The notes under the pieces are model-generated. The model was not told where the DNA came from. It searched no databases and worked only from the letters and a program-made list of their open reading frames with translations. Position numbers and translations under genes: made by a program. 64,000 nucleotides of DNA. It comes from Sepioteuthis lessoniana. Its lineage: Eukaryota > Mollusca > Cephalopoda > Myopsida > Loliginidae. Position 1 is the first letter of the stretch, and every line of letters begins with the position of its first letter. Positions 11,151-21,529 of the stretch are shown here, piece after piece. The DNA is taken from the NCBI GenBank assembly GCA_963585895.1, contig CAUZXS010002459.1:62001-126000 (forward strand), in the 5' to 3' direction.

Positions 11151-11717
11151 TCGACGTTCTTGATCAACATGACAAACATTTCACTATCAGCCATGCTAAC
11201 TGCGCAGATACCATCGTCATCGATTGTATTAAACCTTCTTTCTTGGAGTTACCTCCCTTAGATCAGAGAATATTAAAGTATCAAGTCTTGTTTTATTATA
11301 GTAGTTTCCAGCCCAACATATACGTAGTGAAATAGTAAACACGCTCACTTGAACGCAAAGGGGAAAAGTTAGGAGTGACTGTGAGCATCGAGTTACTTGA
11401 ACCTCTTAATGATAAACCCGAGAAATCGAGAGTTGCAGTGCTGAAAGAAAAACAATTGGACGGTGTCGTGCAAAAAACTGTGCAGCGATGTTTAGTGAAA
11501 TTTAACAATAATTCTTTTTTAACACAAGGAAAAAAAAGAACCCCCAGATACCTTTTACGTACCTCTTGCCACTAAAAGCTAAGACGCTATTATCATGAAC
11601 TATTAATCCCATAACGTCAAACCCCAGATTATAACATGGTGTTAAAAGTGGTCATTTGAAAGTTTCGAACGAATTCTAAAAAAAAAAAAGGTTTCAGTGG
11701 AAAAAGAAAAACAAGAA
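11041..11717 (+). other. Unrecognised segment with a 66-codon open frame
   Basis: A frame at 11,375-11,575 begins MTVSIELLEPLNDKPEK and is lysine-rich and non-repetitive. It reads like protein but matches no family I recognise. It lies between a retroelement leader and the RTE LINE, so it may be the start of an unidentified retroelement gag. Otherwise no feature is seen. Confidence 0.25.
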
Positions 11718-11719
11718 TT

Positions 11720-12917
11720 TTTTTTCACTACTGGAAGAGACAACAGCCATCGCCCTGCACACACGCATTTTGAAAAAGGGAAATAACTCAAAATAATTTG
11801 AAATAGAAAAAATTACCCATGAACCAATCACGAGAATTATAAGTACACGATTAGATATTAAAATAGAATAGTTTACGCAACAACTCTACTCGGTACTGAG
11901 AAAAATTAAAAAGAGAAAAGCAGCAGGGCTGGACGAGATTCCCCCAAAAGTATGGAAGACCAGTAAATTCGTCGACATACTGCTCCGACACTGTAATGCC
12001 GTATATAATCAAAACCCTATAGACAAATGGATAAAACTATGTATCCTCTCCTACCCTAAAAAAGGTGACCCCAGATTAGCCAAGAACTACCGAGGTATAA
12101 CCCTTACATCCATAGCGGCCAAAATATACAATGCTCTACTAAGCAACCGCGAAGAACCCAAAATTGAGAACATACTTAGGAAGAACCAAAATGGCTTCCG
12201 GAGGAATAGATCCACGACGTCACAAATTTTAACTATCAGTCAAATTCTTACTGGCAACAATATTATTTGTCGACTTTACTAAGGCCTTTGACCCCATTCA
12301 CAGAGGAAAGATGGAGCAAATTTTACTCACCTTCGGCCAACCAAAGGAAACCGTCACAGCCATAATGATGCTCTATAGAAACACAAAAGTAAAAGTCTGT
12401 TCCCCGGATGCAGACACAGACTACTTCGACATTGTAGCAGGTGTACTGCAAGGAGACAGACTAGACCCATACCTCTTTATCATCTGTCTAAACTACGTGC
12501 TTAGAACATCTATTGATAAAATAAAAGAAAACGGTTTCAAGCTAACAAAGGAAAGAAGCAGAAGGTACCCCGCACAATTATGGACGCCGACTATGCCGAT
12601 GAGATAGCGCTTCAGGTAAATGCACCCACTCAAGCCGAAACCCTGTTACATAGTCTGCAAAGAGCAGCTGCAGGAATAGGCCTCTATGTCAATGCACACA
12701 AGACGTAATATATGTGCTTTAATCAAACAGGCGATGTCTCCACACTAAACGGTACCTCACTGAAACTAATAGACATGTTCACCTACCTCGGAAGCAGTGC
12801 CTCATCAACTAAGACAGACATCAACACACGACTAACAAAGGCATGGCGAGCTATCGATAGGCTATCGGTCATATGGAAATCAGACCTGACCGATAAAATA
12901 ATTTTAAAATGGTAAAC
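11720..12917 (+). pseudogene. RTE-type LINE reverse transcriptase, degraded
   Basis: Across shifting + frames the order of a LINE reverse transcriptase is visible: KIKKRKAAGLDEIP (about 11,905), PKKGDPRLAKNYRGITL (12,055), RKNQNGFRRNRSTTSQIL (12,180), VAGVLQGD (12,433) and the catalytic segment DADYADE (12,580), then FTYLGS (12,778) and SVIWKSDLTDK (12,868). The catalytic YADD reads YADE, and there are several frameshifts and stops. The endonuclease and 3' tail are missing. It is a dead, truncated insertion. Confidence 0.85.
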
Positions 12918-12975
12918 AATATCTTTTCCTTCATTTTTTAGGGTGGTCTTGTATTTTTGTCCAGGGGTGAATATA

Positions 12976-12981
12976 TAAGTG

Positions 12982-13013
<32 letters not shown>

Positions 13014-13075
13014 AATGTATGAATATGTATATACATATATATACGTATACATATATATAAATATACATAAAAATG
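12976..13075. repeat. TA-rich microsatellite
   Basis: An impure (TA)n tract followed by TATACATA-type repeats separates the RTE fragment from the inverted LTR. It produces spurious Tyr/Ile-rich frames. Confidence 0.8.
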
Positions 13076-13084
13076 ATAAATAAA

Positions 13085-13705
13085 TGTTGTGTTAAGGTGA
13101 GTGAACACAAGTAGTAATAATAATAAGACAAACCACGATATGTGAGGATAAATAGTTATACTTACAGGAAAGTGTATTTACAAGAGAGAGACTGTTAGTA
13201 ATAAGAACATAGGATTAGTGATAGAGTAATGGTATACTTCAACAATAAGAACGGCTCTTCTGGTCTGACTCGTGGGCTTATTTTATTTCGTTGTAGGAAA
13301 TACAACGTAGGCACAAGGCCTTGAGGTTTTGGGGAGGGGAAGGGAGCGGTCATGCTTTAACTATGGATTCTAAGGGGACCTAGCTAGCCACATTCGCCGA
13401 CCCATTCAACAGTACAATATATAACCATTCATCCATCATCATGTGCGCAGCAGTAACCAAAATACCACATTTGCTCTATGAAGAAGACATACTTAAAACC
13501 CGAAAGTATGTATGATTTTATTTACAGTATATGGTTTATTTACAATGATATGATAGGAATGGGAGAAAAAAAAAACCCGAAAAATATATATACATGAAAA
13601 CAAGGAAAAAATTCCCCGTTTGGTTGTCCTCCCATCCCCCCGTCAATAAAATTGGAGGCCGACTGTTTTCCGGGTCGAAAGAACCGGAAACAAGCCGGAA
13701 CTACC
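13085..13705 (-). mobile_element. LTR, family G, inverted copy
   Basis: Reverse complement of the LTR at 17,700-18,240. Shared blocks include CCGGCTTGTTT, GGAAAACAGTCGGC, CAACCAAACGGGGAATTTTT, TATATTGTACTGTTGAATGG and GACCGCTCCCTTCC. It ends in an A/C-rich AACACAACA near 13,085. No gag is attached on this side. Confidence 0.65.
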
Positions 13706-13984
13706 CAAGGTGGGACGGGAATCCTAATCTACAGGGATAAGAGAAATAATGGGTCGGGCGCGGTATGGGTCAATAGAAGCAGGTAATATGATTTTTTACA
13801 TAAGAATGTTCAAGATCTTCAGTAAAAGTGGACTGGGATACGGGTTGAGGTACAAAAATAATGGGGAGGGGGAAGATCTTGAGAAGCTAACGACTAGATG
13901 ACGGGGACAATGACTCACAGCATACTGCTAACTAGGTTTCAAGGGGGAAAAACAACTCTACTTACCAGGGATGGGGTCCCTAAG

Positions 13985-14880
13985 GATCCGTACCGTAGAT
14001 GCCATGGGTCGGCAGAGGAGGGAAGGATGACTCCAACATTGCCCCCTTTCTTACGACCAGGCTCGCTGCATTCACCCACCTTTTGCTGAATGTTATGCGA
14101 TCCAAGCGTTTTCTATCGCATCTGATTTTGACCCTCAGCTGATGCCGAAAATACAAAACCAGATCACGATGAGAAAAGTTTGCATCGTCACCTGTTAAGG
14201 CACATGGTGAATGAGTAGTCACCGTGTGCCGTGCCACTGGATGACTTCATTTTTGTAAATTCCTCGACGTCCCCATAGTCGCTGAGGAACGCCGCCAGGA
14301 CGTCACCACTTAGTTGTATGGGCACGTTGCCCACGGTGACTTTGATCCGTCTTCTGCCCATATATTCCGGCTATAGTCGGTATTGTTTTGTATTTATGCA
14401 GTTATTACTGGCTAGCTTGGTGGCCAGTTCTTGTGATGGCAGCCGGATATCCCAGGTAGCAAAACTACGTCTACTGAAATATCTAGCTGGGATTCCTGCT
14501 GCTTTTAAAATTTCTTCAAACTTGTCTTTTTTAAGCCCAGCCAGCCTCCTGGTCTTTATGTCTGAGACGATTAAGGACAGGGTTTTTGGCTGGACTGCTT
14601 CTACCAGTTCAGGTATTGGTAGAATTCTATTCCCTTTGAAATACAGGGCGTACTTTTCAACCCTATCCTTTTTATAATCCTGTGGTGATTTTTTGTTTGC
14701 CTGCGTCGACCAGGAGACTGGTATTGACGGCACTTTTTGTGCTGGCGGAATTGTACTCCCCGGCGTTAAATTTTCTGAGGAGGTACCAGGCAATGACGGC
14801 CATTCCGGTTTTTCTTGGGATAAAAATATATCCTGTTGTGTTGTAGGTTTGTTTGGTTCTCCCATAGTTGCTTTAGGCAA
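13985..14880 (-). pseudogene. TX1/L1-type LINE ORF1 fragment, copy 1
   Basis: The minus-strand frame starts at 14,880 (MPKATMGEPNKP). It contains YALYFKGNRILPIPELVEA, ARYFSRRSFATWDIRLPS and, after a stop at 14,371, GRRRIKVTVGNVPIQ and TAHGDYSFTMCLN. The plus-strand sequence at 15,960-16,450 carries the same order (YVQYFQGNVILPIPEI, then AYGDYAFYICLDREG). This is the N-terminal half of the nucleic-acid-binding first ORF of the LINE family whose ORF2 lies at 40-43 kb. It stops before the zinc-knuckle region. Confidence 0.65.
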
Positions 14881-15780
14881 CTAGGGAGAAATAAAATCGT
14901 ATGTTTTTTCTAAAAAAGATGTGAATATGGTGAAAAATGAAAAAACAGTAAATGCAGTAAAAAGTCTTTCGAGTTGACCCCCCTCAAAAACAATACAAAA
15001 TAACGATTGTTTTGGGGAGGGGCAATAGATTATTTATTAATCTATTAAGGAATACGTGGCGATAAACACTGTTACTAATATCAAACTTATCTTGTTTTGT
15101 TAAATTTTTTATAGGATTTATTTCATTTCCATTTACGATTAAACTTTACTCTTGATTTAATTTCTTAATATTTTTGTATATTTCATTTTTTCTTCTGAAT
15201 ACTGCAATTCTAATTACAGTTAAAATCATTAACATTATTGCAATAATTTGTATTCATTAATCATTATATTATTATTAATTAAAATAATTATTATTATAAT
15301 TAACACAACAGAGCGGGGCATGCACTCCGTAGAATGAAAACGTACAGCCGAATAACCATCTCAACTGACGTTGTGTTTACAGGTTCCCTATTAACTAAAA
15401 CGCGCGAGTTCGAACGGTCCAGGAAAGAACTAGGCGAAAACAAAAAGTTGAATAAATGTTTAAGGACAGGAAAAAACTTGTGTGACGCTTCGCAACAAAC
15501 CCCCTAAACTAAGAATTTCTCAGCCTATCTGCATGTCTGCTGGTCTCTGGTCTCCATTCTCTGTCCCCCCCCATTGTTATGGTCAAGGGGAGGTTCAAAT
15601 GATGATACAATACAGAAATAAGTGATAAGAAATATATTGAAGGAAAATAGCACATACACAAACGATAGCTGGGAGAAACCCCTCCGCTGGAATATTATCG
15701 CTCTTTGTAACGGATCGCTGAAACTCCTCTGAGACTGCGACTGTACTGAGACTGAGACTGTGCAGAAGAGAGCTCAGTTG
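14881..15780. other. LINE 5' flank and A+T-rich filler, no gene
   Basis: 14,881-15,010 is the probable 5' untranslated region of the minus-strand ORF1. 15,040-15,305 is very A+T-rich. 15,306-15,780 is mixed sequence ending in GAGACTG repeats just before the plus-strand ORF1 copy, probably its 5' leader. Confidence 0.3.
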
Positions 15781-15791
15781 GTATATGTCAC

Positions 15792-16934
15792 ATGAGGACG
15801 AGTCCGTCTATTGGGGACATCCCAACACCTATCCCTTCTGTATCTGTTCTCTCAGACAATTTCTATATCTGTGGACCGGTCGTATACCCACTGAGTCTAG
15901 CAGAAGACTGTCTTTTTCTCTCAGCCAATCTAAGCCTCTTGAAATTAGAACAAAAAGATCCGTCTGAATACAAGAGAGACTGGGTGGGTAAATACGTTCA
16001 ATACTTCCAAGGTAACGTCATTTTGCCCATCCCAGAAATCACCAAATCCTTGGAGCCCAAAATCCTTTCTTTGTAATACCAGACCTCCAATCTTGAAGAC
16101 TGGCAGTAATACACAAAGAAATAATTGAGGAGCTCCTCTGTACAACTGGTATCTCATGTAGGTACTTCTGTCTCCGCAGTTTTGCCACATGGGATATTCT
16201 GCTACCAACTGGAGATCAAGCACCAAAATTGGAACAGCATTACAACCAAGTTCTTCCGCCTACAGCCGGAGTAAATAGAAACCAGGCTGATTAAAGTCAC
16301 CATTTATCATGTCTAGACCTCCTTCCTCAGCGCTTTCGACCGCGTTTAGGAAGTAACGCCACTGCGCTCCAGTACCAGGACAGCGTACGGTGACTACGCC
16401 TTTTACATCTGCCTTGACAGGGAAGGCTTCCACGTAATTCCTGACCAAATCAAATTTAAAAAGCGGCAAATGATGGTGGTGGAGAGCAGGAGACTGCACT
16501 GATAAAATTGCAAGCAGATTGGTTATTTTGCGAAATCCTGACCTCTGAAAACCCCCAGAGAACCGGGAAATCCAGCTGAAAAGACACCTGAGAAGCCACT
16601 AGAAAAAAACAATCATCACAGCCCCGGAGTCTGGTGATCCTCTCGATAAAAAGGAATGGCGGACCAAGGTCTCTCGGAACAAAAGAAACGTGGATCCCCC
16701 GAAAAACTGGGAGTTCCACTCAACAACCAAGAGCATGGAACCTCCGAAAAAGTACAGCAAAAGAGGAAAGACGAAGAAAAGGGGCCACCATCTGTCTTGG
16801 AAGATACCCCAACAACAAAGACAAGCATTTTATCTCGCAGGAAGACAAGGAAGGGGAAAAAGAAGACCACCCCAACAAAAGATCCTCCGGAGGAAATGGA
16901 GCTTTCAACCATAACTCAAACGTCGTTGGGATAA
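15792..16934 (+). pseudogene. TX1/L1-type LINE ORF1 fragment, copy 2
   Basis: From MRTSPSIGDIPTP at 15,792 the frame runs to 16,073 with YVQYFQGNVILPIPEI. After stops and shifts comes AYGDYAFYICLDREGFHV (about 16,365), a GYFAKS knuckle remnant (about 16,520) and a Lys/Pro/Glu-rich tail to 16,934 (GPPSVLEDTP, RRKTRKGKKKTTPTKDP). It is head-to-head with copy 1, so the two LINE insertions are independent and opposed. Heavily mutated. Confidence 0.65.
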
Positions 16935-17371
16935 GCGATAAGGTTTGGCTAAAATACGGTGTACCGACATTGATCTCCAGTTTTACACTCCTCACGAAAA
17001 AATCGCACACATTCAAGTAGAACCACGTCATCCCCTCAAACCCCCAAACCCCTACAACCTAAAAAAAACAAAACCCGCTGACTGACCACAAACCTCACAT
17101 ACACCCTCTCCTTCCCTCTCTCCCCACAAAAGGCCTTTCCGATCGTGGTCGAGGGGGAAGAGTAAGATCTCATAACATGCGCATTCATCTGTGTTGATTT
17201 CAAAGCGCACACCGAGGAATGAAAGGTGTAAGTGCACCAATTACCATGAAACTACCCAACATAGCGGGCACTATCCACAGTTTGAACTGCTTTGTTCACG
17301 TGACATATGCATAAAAAAGTAGCCCAAAATAAAACATTGCAAAACATTTGATTCACCCAAGAATAATCGGG
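16935..17371. other. No gene seen
   Basis: Continuation of LINE-like and unassigned sequence, including a C-rich tract (17,035-17,125). No coding frame or second copy is supported. Confidence 0.25.
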
Positions 17372-17605
17372 GGTGTCCTCATGGTGTAATGGTTAAAGCA
17401 ATGGACTGCGGAATCGTAGTAAGCGAGTTCGTACTCCAGTCGCGCTATTACTTTTACTTTCGGGCAAATACTCTTGGGAAAGGTATGAACCCCCTTATCC
17501 TCCCAGCTATGGGTTAGATAGTACCACTACTATTCTTCTAGCTTTGGCATTAAATAACCTACAAAGGTTGATATGCCATTAAACAGAGAAACCAAACTAA
17601 GAATA
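17372..17605 (+). mobile_element. tRNA-derived SINE (group B)
   Basis: The head carries an RNA polymerase III A box (TGGTGTAATGG, 17,382) and B box (GAGTTCGTACTCC, 17,425). The body shares CTTGGGAAAGGTATGAA with SINE A. The 3' end is GGCATTAAATAACCTACAAAGG...GCCATTAAACAGAGAAACCAAAC. That tail is the reverse complement of the repeat D head, so both probably use the same LINE machinery. Confidence 0.75.
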
Positions 17606-17699
17606 GTTATTAATTCCACCTTTTTCCTGTCCTTTTCAATATCTTAGCCTATCTTACCTTTTCTGTGAGTAGATGAACTGGTCCACAACTGCTTGTTTA

Positions 17700-18240
17700 C
17701 TGAGACTTTTAGGGGTCCGGCTTGTTTTCGGTGTTTTCGGACATCGGAAAACAGTCGGCTTCCATTTTGTAGAAGAGGGGACGGGAGGGCAACCAAACGG
17801 GGAATTTTTCCCTTGGTTTCTTTTTTTTATATTTTTTTCTCCCATCCACATCATATAACATTCTTTGTAAATAAATCATATATTAGAAATCAAATCATGC
17901 GTACCATTCGGGTTTTTAAGTTGGTCTTCTCACAGAGCAAATGCGGTATTTTGGTGGTTGCAGCGCGCATGAGGATGGATGACTGTCTATATATTGTACT
18001 GTTGAATGGGTCAGTGAATACAGCTAGCTAGGTTCCCTTAGAATATATAGAAACAGGACGACCGCTCCCTTCCTCTCCTCACAAAGCTATAGAGCTTTGT
18101 GCTCACCATTTTATATAAATGGAAATAAACGGAGACTTTTACGCAAATCGTCTATTAATACCAATTCTTAACGCTCTGCTGTGAACGACTAATTCCTATG
18201 TACTAGTATGCCAAAACATTCTTGTTTCCTGTATATAACA
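17700..18240 (+). mobile_element. 5' LTR, family G, of a gypsy element
   Basis: Inverted relative of 13,085-13,705. It has CCATTTTATATAAATGG with AATAAACGG just after (about 18,110-18,130), and ends TATATAACA at 18,240. Next is TTGGCGATGAGGAT, a typical gypsy primer-binding-site position, then a gag start at 18,279. LTR, primer site and gag in order make this a true 5' end. Confidence 0.7.
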
Positions 18241-18278
18241 ATTGGCGATGAGGATTTTTTAAAAATTAATGTAAAAAA

Positions 18279-18915
18279 ATGGAGAGTTGGCAATCTACAA
18301 GAGCACAACGATTGAAGTCTCAAACTCAACAACAACAAAGGCATAAAGAAAAATTACTACAAATGATGGAACTTCTCAAAAGAACACAAGCTACAAATTA
18401 TTTTCTCCTCCGGTTGTCTTGCTTAATTCTATTGGAAAATTCTCCTAATATCCCGAATAATGAATTACGTTCGCTGCTTATTTTTGCAGATATGAAGACG
18501 TTTTTAGAAAAGAATGCATGAAGTTGGTCGAAGAGAAAAAGGTACGTTTCTCACTTCAAAAATTGAACCCGGCAAGCAATGACCGATATTGCAATTACAT
18601 TTTATTTAGGAAGCCGGGTGAAGTTTTATTCGATGAAATCGTGCAAATTCTAAGGAACAATTCCGGCGAAAAGTCTTCTTTTTAACATTCGTTGGAAGTG
18701 TTTAACAGCAACAAAAAATATTTCTTTACATTGGCCAGTGTAGTAAAAAGGGAATGTAAGAAATTTAAACGTGATGATTTATCACCTGATTTATTGAAAT
18801 GGAACATTTTTGTGCAAAGGTTATTTTCAAGCAGAGATTTGGAAATACAGGTTCGGATTCTTACAAGATTCAAACAGGATCCAAAGCTAAAATTCCTGGC
18901 TGTAGGGGATTAATG
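18279..18915 (+). pseudogene. Gypsy gag, copy 1
   Basis: Begins MESWQSTRAQRLKSQTQQQQ at 18,279. After a frame change come FAAYFCRYEDVFRKECMKLV (about 18,470) and NDRYCNYILFRKPGEV (about 18,580). After a stop at about 18,683 comes SVVKRECKKFKRDDLSP to LKFLAV (18,900). It matches 20,739-21,090 closely. This is the capsid/nucleocapsid precursor of a Ty3/gypsy element, with at least one frameshift and one stop. Downstream it is replaced by repeat D head sequence at 18,957. Confidence 0.75.
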
Positions 18916-18956
18916 TAAATGGATTATAAATATATGACATGATTTGTAAAAAATTG

Positions 18957-19560
18957 ATTGGTTTCGTTTCTTTGATTAATGGCATATCAACCTTTGAAGA
19001 TTATTTAATGCCAAATCCATTCCCCTAGAAAAACAGTATTGGTACTATTTAACCCATAGCTCTTACTTCAAAAATTTGTCGCGACCTGTTCACAAACGTA
19101 AACAAATCGGTTTACTTACACCCGTAAAAAGGCTACATCTACCAACGACCGAAAATGATGAAACCTTCCATAACCCCGACCTGCCGTAACAGCTAAAAAA
19201 AGGAATAAATTACATTTTACAACATTAATAGAGCTCGTCTTTAAAAAGTAACTCTATAAAAACAAAGTGGATTATCCCAGGCTACAGAAGGACTGTATTT
19301 CCACTTCTATTTTTTATAGACAAATTTTCCGTCTACGTATGACATAGCTATCACCATGTTAGACAAGGCTCCTGTCAGCAGTCCGGCGGGGCGCATGCAT
19401 GCCCGCTGGTTCGGGCACCATCCAACAAAGGCAGACTTGAGGCCGTAAGGCCCCCATTTCGGCTGGGCCACCCTCAGGCGGGCGAGCTACATCATAGTCC
19501 AACAGGGCTCGAGCTTCGGTTCGTGCTCAACCTTCCCCTCTCATAAACCCCCACTATAAT
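18957..19560. other. Repeat D head fragment, then unassigned sequence
   Basis: 18,957-19,030 carries the repeat D head (ATGGCATATCAACCTTTG...TTTAATGCC). 19,070-19,360 is unassigned. 19,365-19,560 is an abruptly G+C-rich block (GGCGGGGCGCATGCATGCCC, GGCCGTAAGGCCCCC) of unknown origin. No credible gene. Confidence 0.35.
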
Positions 19561-19579
19561 CTACTTTCGGTTCATTGAC

Positions 19580-20736
19580 CTTGTATCGTCTGGTGGAAGG
19601 CAGTGGCAAATATTGGCGCGCTCATTAACTCCGTCGTTAACTCGTAGCAAAGCTCTCAAGGCGTGGATTACGCCTTGAGAGCTTTGCAACATCACGTGAT
19701 CGCATTCACCTTATATCACATAGACATACGATAGAGGTCCTTTTAAGGCCCACTAGACATCTCCTTCTGTGGGTTGGAGTATCTCTGACAGTTCTTACGA
19801 ACACGTCGAAGCAAACTGCCCGGAGGCAAATACGAAGAGGACTTTAAGACCACCTGGTCCTAACCAATTCGGTCAGTTTCCCCGTTCGTTCGTTCGTTCG
19901 CACTGCTTAGCTATCGTTTTCCTTTCTGCGCAGCGCTAAGATACGGCAAATCTTAGCCACGGCCTCCCGGTCTGTTTGCTCGATTGTGCAGACCTACGGC
20001 ACGGTTAATCTTTGGCCATAGTTCCCGATTCGTTCGCAGAGCTAAGGTACGATTAAGCCTTAGCGATCGTTTCTCGATTCGTTCGCCCAGCTTCTCAAAA
20101 CTAAGGCACAGCAAACCTTAGCCATCGGTTTCCCTATCTGTTTCGCTCGTCTTCCTAGTGCTAAGACATGACAAGCCTTATTCACGGTCTCTCTGACCGT
20201 TCACTTGGTCTAGAGCCCTAAGACACGGTTAAGCTACCACACTCGCTCGACTCTACATGACCAAGCTACCAACACTTATTGCAGACCAGCTCTAGCAATA
20301 CAGCATCTAGTCCACGTACGACTCACTGTACGGACTACCGACCTTATCGACGATATTCTCAAGCATTGCAGCATCTAGTTCACGTAAGACTAGCGAATAC
20401 ATCGATACACCCCCGGTTAATCCAATGTACTTTAAAAACCGGGACATTGATCTACCAACTACGACCAATACCAGCTATCGACATCGATCATCTAGCTGTC
20501 TCTCTATCAACGACGACCATATCAGCAATCGACATCATTCATCCAGCTGACTTCAACCACAAGGACGATATACACCAACTGAACTTTATCAGTTTTGTAA
20601 ACTCGACGAATAAATTGTTATTTATTATACTGTTATCTCGCCTTTGTTTCCTTCATTGTCCTTTTGGCTGTCAATTACTCGCAGGCTTAACTTTAAAATA
20701 ATTTGCAGGGTCGACATGCTTATCGGCTGCGCAACA
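19580..20736 (+). mobile_element. LTR, family B, fuller copy with a hairpin array
   Basis: Ends CAACA at 20,736 like 400. Contents in order: a perfect 18-bp inverted repeat (19,647-19,687); a CGTTCGTTCGTTCG run at 19,883; about six 48-60-bp units each with a CTAAG...CTTAG hairpin (19,935-20,235); CCAGCT-rich units (20,280-20,560); AATAAA at 20,609-20,614; a degenerate terminal hairpin. It is directly followed by gag sequence joined in mid-domain. The 5' limit is not defined. Confidence 0.55.
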
Positions 20737-21520
20737 AATTGAACCCGGTAAACCATGACCGATATTGCAATTACATTTTACTTAGGAAGTCGGGCGAAGT
20801 TTCATTCGATGAAACAGAGCAAATTCTAAGGAACATTTTTGGCGAAAAGTCTTCTTTTTAACATTCGTTGCAAGTGTTTAAATGTAACGGAAAGGATTTC
20901 TTTACATTGGCCAGTGTAGTAAAAAGGGAATGTGAGAAATTTAAACGTGATGATTTATCACCTGATTCATTCAAATGGAACATTTTTGTGCAAAGGTTAA
21001 TTTCAAGCAGAGATTTGGAAATACAGGTTCGGATTCTTACAAGATTGAAACAGGATTCAAAGCTAAAATTCCTGGCTGTCGTGGATTAATGTAAATGGAT
21101 TATAAATGTGACATGATTCGTAAAAAATTGAGGAACATGAAACTGCAACCGCTCATTACGTTAAAACCAAGACAGTTAAAAAAAACAAATAGATTACCAA
21201 TCCAAATCCATGCTATTCATGTGCTGGGCGACATTTCAAAAGTGAATGTTTATTTAAAAGTAAGATTAGTCATTTATGTAGAAAATCATGACACATTAGT
21301 CCACATTTTGGAATGAAGAAAACGAAAAGGTCCGACGCAAATAAAATATATGTGAATGTAATTAGATTCAAAAGACGTCGCGGCGATTCACAACGAAGAA
21401 AAATTCATCAATATTAAAATAAAAAATAATTATGTTTATTGTCAACTCGACACTGGAAGTGATCTTTTAATTATTGGAAAAAAATTGATAAACCATAGTT
21501 TAGTTAGAAATATTGAAATA
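20737..21520 (+). pseudogene. Gypsy gag-protease, copy 2
   Basis: Picks up gag in mid-domain at ATTGAACCCGG and continues through SVVKRECEKFKRDDLSP (20,918-20,970). A zinc knuckle CYSCAGRHFKSEC follows (about 21,210), then an aspartic-protease motif QLDTGSDLLIIG (about 21,440-21,475). The gag start is absent because the LTR end is fused inside the domain. Frames break several times. The element is cut at 21,530 by the repeat D insertion and resumes briefly after 22,947. Confidence 0.75.
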
Positions 21521-21529
21521 GGTAAATGG

